Origin: Candidatus Omnitrophota bacterium
GTDB taxonomy: Bacteria; Omnitrophota; Gorgyraeia; Gygaellales; Profunditerraquicolaceae
Direction of reading: 5' to 3'
Length of the DNA: 32,783 nt
Assembly (NCBI GenBank): GCA_028717885.1
Contig: JAQUMX010000015.1
Location: forward strand, 1-32,783
The notes beneath the pieces are model-generated. The model saw only the letters and a list, made by a program, of their open reading frames with translations. It did not search any database and was not told where the DNA came from. Positions 14,461 through 22,600 of this stretch are shown here, piece after piece. Every line of letters starts with the position of its first letter. Within the stretch, counting starts at the first letter, position 1. A program made the position numbers and the translations under genes.

Positions 14461-15726
14461 ATGAATAATCCTAACGAAAAAAAGGAATCGGAAAAGCCCG
14501 CAGTAGAAAAAGGTTTTAAGTTTGGCCCTGTCTTGGTGTTATTTCTGGCAATAATTTTCGCAGCGAGCGTGGCGTATAGTTTTATGCTTTTTAAAAAAAC
14601 AGAATCCCAGAAAAAAGACCTGGAGCAGCGTTCTTCACAAGAGCAGGAGATCAGGGAAAAAGAATCGATACTGTCCAAAAAACTTATTGAACAAAAAGCT
14701 GAATTGGACAGGCTAAAAGCAGAAAACGAATCCGTGCGCCAGGAAGAGCAAACCAATACTACTCAGGCAAAAGCAATGGCAGATGCAGCTATTAAAGCCG
14801 CGCAGGAGAAAGTAAAGCTGCTTGAGCAGGAAAAAGCTGCGCTCCAGGGAGAATTGAATAAATTAAAAACCGAAAATGCCCTTTTGGCTACGCAACCGAA
14901 AGACCAGCCAAAAACTAAACAGGAAAAGAAAGAAGAGAAGCAGCAGGAGAAAGAAAACAAGGCTGCAAAAGCAGAAGAGGAGCGGCAGTTAAAATTAGCG
15001 GAAAATAAGCAGATTAATGATTTAAAGGCGCAGCTTAGCAAGGTTAAGGAGGAGAATTCCAGGCTTCAAGGAAAAAATAACCAGGCAGAGGCAAGAATTA
15101 AGGAACTGGATAAAGCCACTGAGCAGTTACGTACGGCCAGAAAAGATATCGAAGGGTTAAACCAGAAGCTCGCGAGCCTGAAACAGGCTTCCGATAAGGA
15201 AAAGTCAGATTTGAAAAATTCAAACAGCAAGCTGGAAGATAAAACGGGGACGCTGCAAAGGCTTAATACCCAACTGGAAGACAAAGCCAAAGGCCTGTAT
15301 GAAAAATTACAGACAGCAGATGACACGAAATACCAGTTGAATAATGCCAATAACTTGTTAGATAAGCTTGCCGATGAGCGCAAAGTTTTATTACAGGAAA
15401 TCGATAAGTTAAAAACCCAGGTGAGCGGATTAGAAAAAGAAAAAGCCAGGATATTTGCCGACCAGGGTAATGCCAATATGCAGGCAAAGCTTTTTGAGCA
15501 GGCAATCGATAGTTATGAAACCAGCCTTAAGCTTGATCCGAATAATGCGGAAGTAAATTACCGTTTGGGGCTATTGTATAAACACACCCGCGATGACCCG
15601 CAAAAGTCCGTGGTTTATTTTAGGAAGTACCTGCAGCTTCAGCCCCAAGCAAAGAATAAAAAAGAAGTAGAGTATTTGATTGAGTCCTTATCCCGGAGCG
15701 ATGATTGGGGGGCGGTAAACAGATGA
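14461..15726 (+). CDS. Membrane-anchored coiled-coil TPR protein (largest of three)
   Basis: The 421-residue protein has a single N-terminal membrane helix (about 20-41), a long charged coiled coil (about 45-335, rich in Glu, Lys and Gln, with a lysine-glutamate run near 150-175) and C-terminal TPR units (AKLFEQAIDSYETSLKLDPNNAEVNYRLGLLY and the following pair). The last domain should be periplasmic if the N-terminus is cytoplasmic. It is co-transcribed with the secretins and overlaps the next gene by an ATGA. The same architecture recurs in the next two genes. TPR lipoproteins such as PilF/PilW assist secretin multimerisation, so a scaffold role at the secretin is plausible, but this protein lacks a lipobox. 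Confidence 0.8.
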   Translation: MNNPNEKKESEKPAVEKGFKFGPVLVLFLAIIFAASVAYSFMLFKKTESQKKDLEQRSSQEQEIREKESILSKKLIEQKAELDRLKAENESVRQEEQTNTTQAKAMADAAIKAAQEKVKLLEQEKAALQGELNKLKTENALLATQPKDQPKTKQEKKEEKQQEKENKAAKAEEERQLKLAENKQINDLKAQLSKVKEENSRLQGKNNQAEARIKELDKATEQLRTARKDIEGLNQKLASLKQASDKEKSDLKNSNSKLEDKTGTLQRLNTQLEDKAKGLYEKLQTADDTKYQLNNANNLLDKLADERKVLLQEIDKLKTQVSGLEKEKARIFADQGNANMQAKLFEQAIDSYETSLKLDPNNAEVNYRLGLLYKHTRDDPQKSVVYFRKYLQLQPQAKNKKEVEYLIESLSRSDDWGAVNR

Positions 15727-16310
15727 AAAAGATGAATCCTATCACTTTATTTTTGTTAGTAAGCTGGTTTTCCGTAGCCTTTTTTGCGTTCCTCTATATA
15801 AGTACCCGCATTCAAAACCTGAAATTAAAAAGCACCCTGGCGGCAGAAGCGGAAAAAGTAAAAGTATTATCCGAAGAAAATAATAAATGCCAGGCATTAA
15901 GGGAGGAGGCGGCTAAGTTTCAGAATAGCGCGCTTAATTACCTGGAATGGCAGTTTGTTTTAAAGGAGCAGGTCAGCCAAGCATCGAACCGTTTAAGGCA
16001 GAGGATTAACCAGGTCAGAGAAGTAAAAAAAGACCGGCAGATGCTTAACCTTTTATATTATAACTTAGGGTTAAATGATACCATGGCAGTAAATTTTGAC
16101 GGGGCAATCAAAGCTTTTGAAGAAGCAGTGGATTTGGACCCAAAGGACGCAGACAGTTTCTATAATTTAGGGCTGCTTTATTCGGCATTCCGCCAGAGCC
16201 CGAGCAAGGCAGTGCGTTATTATGAGCAATATTTGAAACTGGTGCCTAAAGGGGCAAAGCCAGATGAAGTTAGAGAGCGGATCGAAATCTTAAAAGGCCG
16301 GAGCAGATAA
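15723..16310 (+). CDS. Membrane-anchored TPR protein (second of three)
   Basis: The 195-residue protein has a membrane helix (about 5-25, ITLFLLVSWFSVAFFAFLYI), a short coiled coil and C-terminal TPRs (LYYNLGLNDTMAVNFDGAIKAF; ADSFYNLGLLYSAF; KAVRYYEQYLKLVP). ATG 15723 was chosen because it forms an ATGA overlap with the upstream stop; the in-frame GTG at 15705 would add glycine-rich residues before the membrane helix. The TPR block aligns with those of the genes on both sides, including an inserted extra turn between repeats, so the three are tandem duplicates that differ mainly in coiled-coil length. Confidence 0.8.
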   Translation: MKKMNPITLFLLVSWFSVAFFAFLYISTRIQNLKLKSTLAAEAEKVKVLSEENNKCQALREEAAKFQNSALNYLEWQFVLKEQVSQASNRLRQRINQVREVKKDRQMLNLLYYNLGLNDTMAVNFDGAIKAFEEAVDLDPKDADSFYNLGLLYSAFRQSPSKAVRYYEQYLKLVPKGAKPDEVRERIEILKGRSR

Positions 16311-17054
16311 ATGGACAAAAAAAGAATAGTTTTGATAATCGCAGGTGTAGGCATATTGGTTTTATTGGGTGTGGCTATTGCTTCTTTTATAAAAGCAGTT
16401 AGCCTAGGCAGGGAACTTACGCAGACTAAACAGTTGCTTACCAAGTCCCAAGAGGAAACAAAGCGTATCCAGGGAGAAAAAGAAAAAGTTGCTAAAGAAA
16501 ATGAAAAGCTCCAATCTGATGCGGTTTCTTACTTGGGGGTAAACAGCCGGTTAGAGAGCGAAAAAGAAAAACTGCAAGCTGCCATTGATGAAAGTAAAAA
16601 GAACCTTGTTAAAAAGGAAGATGAGCTGGAAAGAGCAAAGATTAGTTTGGAGCGCCTGGAAAAAAAAGTGATCCAAGAGGGCAGCTCACGCAAGAATATT
16701 TATGAAAAGGAGAGCACCGAATTAAAGGGCAAAATCAGCTCCCTGGAGGAGACTTTAAAGAAAGAAAGAGGGGTCTATCATTATAATCTGGCAGTGGCGT
16801 TTACCCAGGCAAAGCTTTTTGACGAAGCAATAGATGCTTACGAAAAATCATTGAGCTTTGACCCTAATAACGCGGATGCGCATTATAATTTGGGGTTGCT
16901 TTATACCAGCGCCAGAGGTATACCGGAGCGGGCATTAGAGCATTACCAGGCATACCTTAAGTTGAAGCCAGATGCAGAAGATAAGGATGAGGTAATTGCT
17001 TGGATTGAAAAACTTAAAAATTATGGCCAAATTCAGCCTAGCGGATCCAAATAA
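16311..17054 (+). CDS. Membrane-anchored coiled-coil TPR protein (third of three)
   Basis: The 247-residue protein starts directly after the upstream stop codon. It has a membrane helix (about 5-26, VLIIAGVGILVLLGVAIASF), a coiled coil (about 30-150) and C-terminal TPRs (YNLAVAFTQAKLFDEAIDAYEKS; ADAHYNLGLLYTSA; ALEHYQAYLKLKP). It closely matches its two upstream neighbours in the TPR region. All three probably place TPR platforms at different distances from the inner membrane. I know of no named family with this exact arrangement. Confidence 0.8.
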   Translation: MDKKRIVLIIAGVGILVLLGVAIASFIKAVSLGRELTQTKQLLTKSQEETKRIQGEKEKVAKENEKLQSDAVSYLGVNSRLESEKEKLQAAIDESKKNLVKKEDELERAKISLERLEKKVIQEGSSRKNIYEKESTELKGKISSLEETLKKERGVYHYNLAVAFTQAKLFDEAIDAYEKSLSFDPNNADAHYNLGLLYTSARGIPERALEHYQAYLKLKPDAEDKDEVIAWIEKLKNYGQIQPSGSK

Positions 17055-17063
17055 TCGTTTTAA

Positions 17064-17094
17064 AATGTCCAATTTTGCCATGTTAATGTCCAAT
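17064..17094. repeat. Two 10-base direct repeats 21 bases apart
   Basis: AATGTCCAAT occurs at 17064-17073 and 17085-17094, two helical turns apart, in the 60-base gap before the short coiled-coil gene. The spacing suits a protein bound on one face of the DNA; chance is also possible. Confidence 0.4.
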
Positions 17095-17114
17095 CTGATC
17101 CTGGTTAAGCTTAA

Positions 17115-17441
17115 ATGAAGGAAAATCAATTGAAAACAGTGCTTCTTGGTTCAACAGGGGTTCTTGCCCTAGCTTGTGCAGGGTTATTCTTGTTTAATTT
17201 TCAATTAAATAGCCAAATTACCAATTTAAGTAAAAATAAAGAAAAAGAGCTGAATAACAAGGTAGCTAAGGAAAGGGAGCTTATCTGCAGGGATTTAGAA
17301 GAGAAGCATGCAAAAGAAATAACCTCTTATAATGACCTGGCAAAACAACTCGAATCCCAGAAAAATTTAGTAAAAGAACTGGAAAATAAAGCGCAAACAC
17401 AGGCCAGTACCACGCATCCTGCTAAGAGATTGAAAAAGTAA
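17115..17441 (+). CDS. Short membrane coiled-coil protein, paralogous to the tail of the RAYT fusion
   Basis: The 108-residue protein has a membrane helix (about 8-28) and a coiled coil (about 35-95), with no TPR. Residues 43-94 match residues 272-323 of the downstream RAYT fusion protein at 18 of 52 positions without gaps (shared ER..I.R, EK.A, SY..A and ELE.K positions), and the membrane helix stands at a similar distance before them. This looks like a freestanding version of the module attached to the transposase domain. A TTG at 17130 preceded by AAGGA at 17118-17122 is an alternative start. The stop lies inside the spacer of the next promoter. Confidence 0.7.
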   Translation: MKENQLKTVLLGSTGVLALACAGLFLFNFQLNSQITNLSKNKEKELNNKVAKERELICRDLEEKHAKEITSYNDLAKQLESQKNLVKELENKAQTQASTTHPAKRLKK

Positions 17442-17457
17442 GAAAATATGGTATACT
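17430..17457 (+). promoter_or_regulatory. Promoter of the riboswitch-controlled operon
   Basis: TTGAAA (17430-17435), a 16-base spacer and TATACT (17452-17457) precede the aptamer by about 20 bases. A start near 17464 gives a transcript that begins almost with the riboswitch, so the switch has its own promoter and does not depend only on read-through from the secretin operon. Confidence 0.65.
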
Positions 17458-17476
17458 TTATATTAGAAAAAGCAGG

Positions 17477-17568
17477 AATTGATCCGAAAGGGCAAACCCT
17501 GAGCAATCAGGGGACGCAAAGTCGTGCGTCCGTAATACGGATAGGCAGACTACCGAAGATGCGCAATT
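17477..17568 (+). promoter_or_regulatory. Cyclic di-GMP-I (GEMM-I) riboswitch aptamer
   Basis: The conserved GEMM-I core is plain: AAAGGGCAAACC, then hairpin CCCTGA-GCAA-TCAGGG with a GNRA tetraloop, then GGGACGCAAAG, a second arm containing TCCGTAATACGGA, and the closing TAGGCAGACTACCGA. P1 can form between AATTG.ATC (17477-17484) and GAT...CAATT (17558-17568). This class binds the second messenger c-di-GMP and usually controls motility, adhesion or surface-protein genes. It is followed by a terminator and the RAYT-protease-giant-protein operon. The aptamer class is recognised from consensus memory, not from a covariance search. Confidence 0.92.
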
Positions 17569-17578
17569 ATAAAGAATG

Positions 17579-17616
17579 AATCTCAGGTAGTTAAACCTAT
17601 CCTGAGATTTTTTTTT
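17579..17616 (+). terminator. Expression-platform terminator of the c-di-GMP riboswitch
   Basis: AATCTCAGG (17579-17587) pairs with CCTGAGATT (17601-17609), extended by TAG/CTA, and the T-run is 17608-17616. Its 5' arm contains GGTAGTT (17586-17592), which can pair instead with GACTACC (17548-17554) in the 3' side of the aptamer. Ligand binding would hold GACTACC in the aptamer and let the terminator form, so the predicted behaviour is an OFF switch. Confidence 0.88.
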
Positions 17617-17654
17617 GAGCAAAATCAAAAGTACCACGCAAGAAGGAGTAAAAA

Positions 17655-18671
17655 ATGACCAGAATACCACGAACCCATGTTGAAGGAGCGCTGGTTTACG
17701 TAACTTCGCGTGGAGATAACAATGAAAATATTTTTAAAGATGATTCTGACTATTATACATACCTTGAATTATTAAAAAAGTATAAGAATCAATATGGATT
17801 TAAATTATTTGCATTTTGTTTTTTGCCCAATCATTTACATTTGCTTATGGAACTAAAAGAAGGCTTAACTACCTCAGAAATTATGCATGACTTAAATGCG
17901 AATTACACGAAATATTTTAATGGCAAGCATGAAAGAAAAGGCCACCTTTTTCAGGAGAGGCATAAGCTGGTCCTGGTAGAAAAAGACGCCTATATTTTTC
18001 CGGCAATGAATTATATCCATTTAAATCCGCTGGCACTGGGGTTAACTAATGACCTGAAGGATTATAAGTATAGTAGTTACCTATATTATATAGGCGGTAA
18101 CCCGCAATTAGAGATGGAGGCGGAGATCAGAGAGATAAAATCCCGGCTTTCGGAATACTCTCTTTCTGATTATGCAAAATATTTAGCCGGCATCCCGAAG
18201 GAGCAGATGGAATCTTTAGGAAAAGAATTAAATAAGAAGACGGCCATTGGCTCGCAGGATTTTATTAAAAAGGTCGAGCAATTGAGCGCGGAATTGGAAA
18301 CCAAGCCTGCATCGCAGGGAAGCAGCGAAGTGGTTAAAGATGCTGTACACGGAAAATTTATCAGGATCGCCATATCCGGGGTCGTGATCTTAGGGATTTT
18401 TACCCTGTATCTTTATGCCAATTCCATGAGGCTTAAGAAAAATTTCACCAGGCAATTAGAGCAGAAGGAAAGCGAAATAGACAAGCGTTTAAAGGAAGAG
18501 CGTAATGCAATTATCCGCGGGGTCAATGAGAAGCAAGCCGCGGATATGGTTTCTTACCAGGCAATGGCTGTGCGTATGGAAAAAGAAAAACAGCGCGCGG
18601 CAGAGCTGGAAGAGAAGTTAAAGAGCGCGAAGGCGGGTTCTGTGCAGAATACGCCTAAGAAGGCACAATAA
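17655..18671 (+). CDS. RAYT-type Y1/HUH transposase domain fused to a membrane coiled-coil tail
   Basis: Residues 1-150 are a REP-associated tyrosine transposase domain (Y1_Tnp): VTSRGDNNENIF, the HUH pair in FLPNHLHLLM (H60, H62), KYFNGKHERKGHLFQERH, and the probable catalytic tyrosine Y120 in NYIHLNPLALGL. All key residues are present. Residues 150-230 form a linker, 237-255 a membrane helix, and 257-328 a coiled coil matching the small upstream protein. A strong AGAAGGAG lies at 17641-17648. Ordinary RAYTs are soluble and about 150-250 residues long; the membrane tail is the oddity. No transposon ends are visible. It could bind a DNA or RNA hairpin at the membrane instead of moving DNA. 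Confidence 0.9.
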   Translation: MTRIPRTHVEGALVYVTSRGDNNENIFKDDSDYYTYLELLKKYKNQYGFKLFAFCFLPNHLHLLMELKEGLTTSEIMHDLNANYTKYFNGKHERKGHLFQERHKLVLVEKDAYIFPAMNYIHLNPLALGLTNDLKDYKYSSYLYYIGGNPQLEMEAEIREIKSRLSEYSLSDYAKYLAGIPKEQMESLGKELNKKTAIGSQDFIKKVEQLSAELETKPASQGSSEVVKDAVHGKFIRIAISGVVILGIFTLYLYANSMRLKKNFTRQLEQKESEIDKRLKEERNAIIRGVNEKQAADMVSYQAMAVRMEKEKQRAAELEEKLKSAKAGSVQNTPKKAQ

Positions 18672-18683
18672 AGAGAGGCTACC

Positions 18684-19616
18684 ATGAGGGGCACCCAACG
18701 CTTACAACAAAATGAAATTTTACGAAAAGTGCTTTTAAGAGAGCACTTATTAGCTGCCTTGTCTTTATTGCTTTTTATAGCGCTCGTAGTTCTGGTAGCG
18801 AACCCTTTCTCTTGCCAGATAAAAAGAGGGTTAAGGCAGTTGCATTTAGTTACGCAAAATTTGCCCGCTGAAAATCAGGTTTATCAGGTAATCGACCGGC
18901 TGGAATATTCCGGTTTGCAGATGTTAAAAGAGAACCATGTAAGTATTGCGGTTAATTTCAACAAGGGAACCTGGGTTTTGCGGGATATTAACCAATTCGA
19001 TGAACAGGGGAATTTTGTTTTGGATGCAGGCAAGTATGGGACTTGCGGAGAATTGGCTGCTTATACATACGGGAAAATAAAACCGCTTTTGTCAGGTAAT
19101 TATGACCTGGCTTTTGTCAAGGCTTCGCAGTCAGGGTATTTTCTTTATCCGGTAGCAGGCCACATTGTAGTAAAAATTTCACCGAAGGTTACATCCGAGA
19201 ATTCGGCAACCTATATAGTGGATCCGGCTTTTCATAAATACGGGCCGATAGGAGAATTTGAAGATTACTATTTCCAGGAGGAAATGGGGGAATTGCCTTT
19301 TATACAGGACAGGCAGAAGGATATCGAGCTTGATATTGGGACATTGTTCCCTTTATTGATCAGGCAGCAGCATCTTTTAGGGGTCATGGTAATAGATAAC
19401 CTGGGCAAGTTCGATAAAGATAATTATATGTTCGCTCTTATAGTGAATAAAAAGCATAATTTTAGCGGCAAGCCGATTTTTATGCTGCGCAATAATAATG
19501 GCTCTGAAGAATACAGGGAAGAAAATACTGATTTACGCAGGAAGGTTTTAAACGATAAAGAATATGCGGATCTAAAGAGCAGGGTCTTTAAATTATTTAG
19601 GGAGGTAGAGAGATGA
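18684..19616 (+). CDS. Membrane-anchored transglutaminase-like cysteine protease (LapG-like in logic)
   Basis: The 310-residue protein has one N-terminal membrane helix (about 22-42) and an extracytoplasmic domain with a transglutaminase-fold triad: C121 in KYGTCGELAAY, H160 in PVAGHIVVKI and D180 in ATYIVDPAFH. Spacings are 39 and 20 residues; in LapG the triad C135, H172, D189 has spacings of 37 and 17. The family includes proteases, transglutaminases and amidases, so proteolysis is an inference. The gene is 12 bases after the RAYT fusion, and its stop overlaps the giant gene's start as ATGA. That tight coupling suggests the giant protein is its substrate. I do not recognise a named family. 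Confidence 0.72.
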   Translation: MRGTQRLQQNEILRKVLLREHLLAALSLLLFIALVVLVANPFSCQIKRGLRQLHLVTQNLPAENQVYQVIDRLEYSGLQMLKENHVSIAVNFNKGTWVLRDINQFDEQGNFVLDAGKYGTCGELAAYTYGKIKPLLSGNYDLAFVKASQSGYFLYPVAGHIVVKISPKVTSENSATYIVDPAFHKYGPIGEFEDYYFQEEMGELPFIQDRQKDIELDIGTLFPLLIRQQHLLGVMVIDNLGKFDKDNYMFALIVNKKHNFSGKPIFMLRNNNGSEEYREENTDLRRKVLNDKEYADLKSRVFKLFREVER

Positions 19617-22600
19617 AAAATACCAATCTCCTTAAAATAGCCTGTAGAATAATTTTCGCCGAGATACTTATCTTAGGCCAGATATTACCGATGTTTCCGC
19701 AAGTTGCTGAAGCTGCCAATTCTACCTTTACCCAGACTGACTGGTCAGGCGGAGATGATAATGACGTGGGAGCAGTGCATCCGGCCAATGATAGCAACTG
19801 GGCCAAGTATTCCGAAAAGAGCGCGGACGCCAATACTGCTACCGCCGGAAAGGTTATGCTTTCTCCGAGTACAAGTTCCGTAGTGGATACTGCGGATGCG
19901 GATTTTAACCAAGGTACGCATAATAATACGGAAACTACCGGCACTGGTGCAGTAAGAATACAGAATAATACTCATGATACCTTACGCCCTACTTTAGGCA
20001 AATGGGGCGCTCCTATGCCTTTGCCCAGAGCACCAAGAGAAGGCGCTTCTATTTGTTATGTACCTACGGTGGGCGCCTACACGGGAAATTATATCTATGT
20101 TTTAAACGGCAATAATACCACTTTTTTTAGAAGGTATAATTTTGTCACTAAGAAATGGGAAAATCTGGCTCCCGCACCAAAGGTAATTTATCAATCGTCT
20201 TGTATGGCTTATCCGGGAACCGGCACTTTGATCTATGTTTTAAGGGGCAGTTATTCGCAGGATTTCTGGTCTTATGATGTTGCTACCGATACCTGGAGCG
20301 ACCTGACTGACGGAGGGGCCGGGACAGGAACACCTCCTGCGGTAGTGGGGCAAGGCGCAAATTTGGTTACTTACAGTACTACCCAATTGTATGCTACACG
20401 CGGTTTCGCAACCTCCGATTTCTGGCGCTATAATATTTCTAATAATTCCTGGACTACCAGGCAGCCGATCAAATCCGGCAGTATTACTGCTGATAGCGGC
20501 GCAGTTTTGCAGTATCCCGGTACTGGAACACAAATTTATTTATTGCGCGGTAATGGCAACCTGCAGGTTTATTATTATGATGCCGGGGCAAACCAATGGT
20601 ATGACTCGCAGAGTGCGCCATATACTGTGAGCGACTCTTCTACTTTTGTCCCTGCCGGGGATGGTTATCTTTATACTACCTTTGGAACAAACGAACACTG
20701 GTATTTTCGTAAATTCGATCCTTCAGGCTCGGGAACTTGGGCAGCTACGAATATTACCAATATGCCGAATTTTGCAACTGCAGGAAGCTCTGTTTCCGGA
20801 GTATATGTCCCCAGCCAGAACAAGATCTTCTACTTGCCGGGTTATAGTACAAGTGGTTATGCCTTGTACACTATTCAACTGCCGTCTTTTGATATCGCAA
20901 ATCAAAAATGGGACCAGATCGGCGGCGGTGGAAGGGATTATTATGGTTTTCCTTATGCCGGGATTAAAGTAGGGAATTATTTTTATTTCGTAAGCGGTAA
21001 TGATACTTCCACATCTCTTTCCTATAGGAAGTTTATCCGCTTTAATCTGACTACCGAGCAATGGGATGAGGTAACAGATTTGCCGGGAAATGGTAATTAC
21101 TGGACGCAGGCAGACCAGTTGGTGTGGGCAGGTGCCAGCCACAGTAAAGCAGATTATATTTACTGGATGTCTAATTATAATTCTGACGCAGGAAAAATTT
21201 TTGCTTATCAGATTTCTACCAGCACCTGGAATGACACACCAATAACTACTGTGCCTTTTACTATTGGGTATGATGCGGATATGATCTATCCTGGCAGCGG
21301 CGATATTGTTTATGTGATCGGAGGAAGCAGTTCGGATAAGGTAGCTTCCTATAACCTGGTTACTGATACCTGGGATGATGCCGGAGTACCGGATTTGCCG
21401 GTAACCCTTGGCAGTAACCATGGTTCTCCTATCTATGTAAAACCTGCTGCCCAAGGCTATCTTTTTGTACATGGAGGATATAACTATCGGCAGAATTTTT
21501 ATCGCTGGGCAGTGGGAGAGGACAGCTGGAATACTTATACCGGCTTGCAAAACAGTTATTATACTTCCGATATTTTTGGGTTACAAGGCAGGTTTATTTA
21601 TCCCGGGACAGGAGATTATCTTTATTTTAACTGTAGTTATAGCAATTCATCCGGAAACAAGATCCAAATTTCCAATGGCGCAGTAACGGTGAATAATTTC
21701 CCCAGTAATTTCAATAATTATACTGCATGGCATTACCCGGGCTCAGGTAATTATATCTATTGCGCGGCAAATAATGGCCCAATGTTTTATAGGCAAAAAA
21801 TTTCCGATGGTTCTTGGGAAAAATTAAAAGATAAGCCCTGGCCGTCCAATGGTTGGCTGTGGGCGCCGGATCCTGCGGGTGATGTGATTTATTTCCTTAC
21901 GAGTACTTCATATAGCCAGCCGGCAGCACTCTTGAAATATACTATTTCTACGAACACCTGGACAGAGCCAATATATGATTATTACTCGCATTCTGGTTTT
22001 GGCGGCGGAGCTGTTGCGCAGAGAGTAGGTGACTACGTGTATGTTTTGCAGGGCGCAAACTCACGTAGTTTCTGGCGTTATAATATCGCGGCTGATAAAT
22101 GGGAACAGCGTGCTTTTGCGCCTACGCTAATAGGAGGCGGCGGATACCTGATTTACCCGAACTGGGGAGGGGATTATTTATACGCAGTTTGCGGAGGCAA
22201 CAGCGAAACATTCATCCGCTATTCTATTACCAATGATAGCTGGACAGAATTAGCTCCAATAAAAGTCGGGGCAACATATTACTCAATCAACTATGGGGCT
22301 GCCATGGCTGCTCCGGGAGATGGAATCGATGAAGACGGGATTTTTGTTTTGCGCGGCGGTACAACTTATGATTTCCTCAGGTATGATCTTTCAGCGAATA
22401 GCTGGTCAAAATTAAATAACTCTCCGCAATATTCCCGTGCAGGAACTGAAATGATTTATCCTGGTACCGGAGATTATATCTACATTATGATGACTTACAA
22501 CGGTACTAGTTATATGTATTTGTATCCTTGGAAGACGGATAATCCGTGGTTAACCGGCGATAGTAATTTTAAGAGTTTTCCGCGTATGAATAGAGGGTAT

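Noticed and set aside
14461-17054. TPR proteins as PilF/PilW-type pilotin lipoproteins
   Set aside because: All three have plain membrane helices without a lipobox cysteine, so the pilotin label is not justified.
17655-18671. An intact IS200/IS605-type insertion sequence
   Set aside because: No TnpB, no terminal hairpins or target-site signature are visible, and the gene has a riboswitch leader and a membrane tail.
20723-21550. Minus-strand reading frame of 275 codons, and similar ones opposite the giant gene (for example 28718-29098, 29836-30318, 30296-30787)
   Set aside because: They are antisense to strongly patterned propeller and Ig repeats in the continuous plus-strand gene, and their translations show no recognisable domain.
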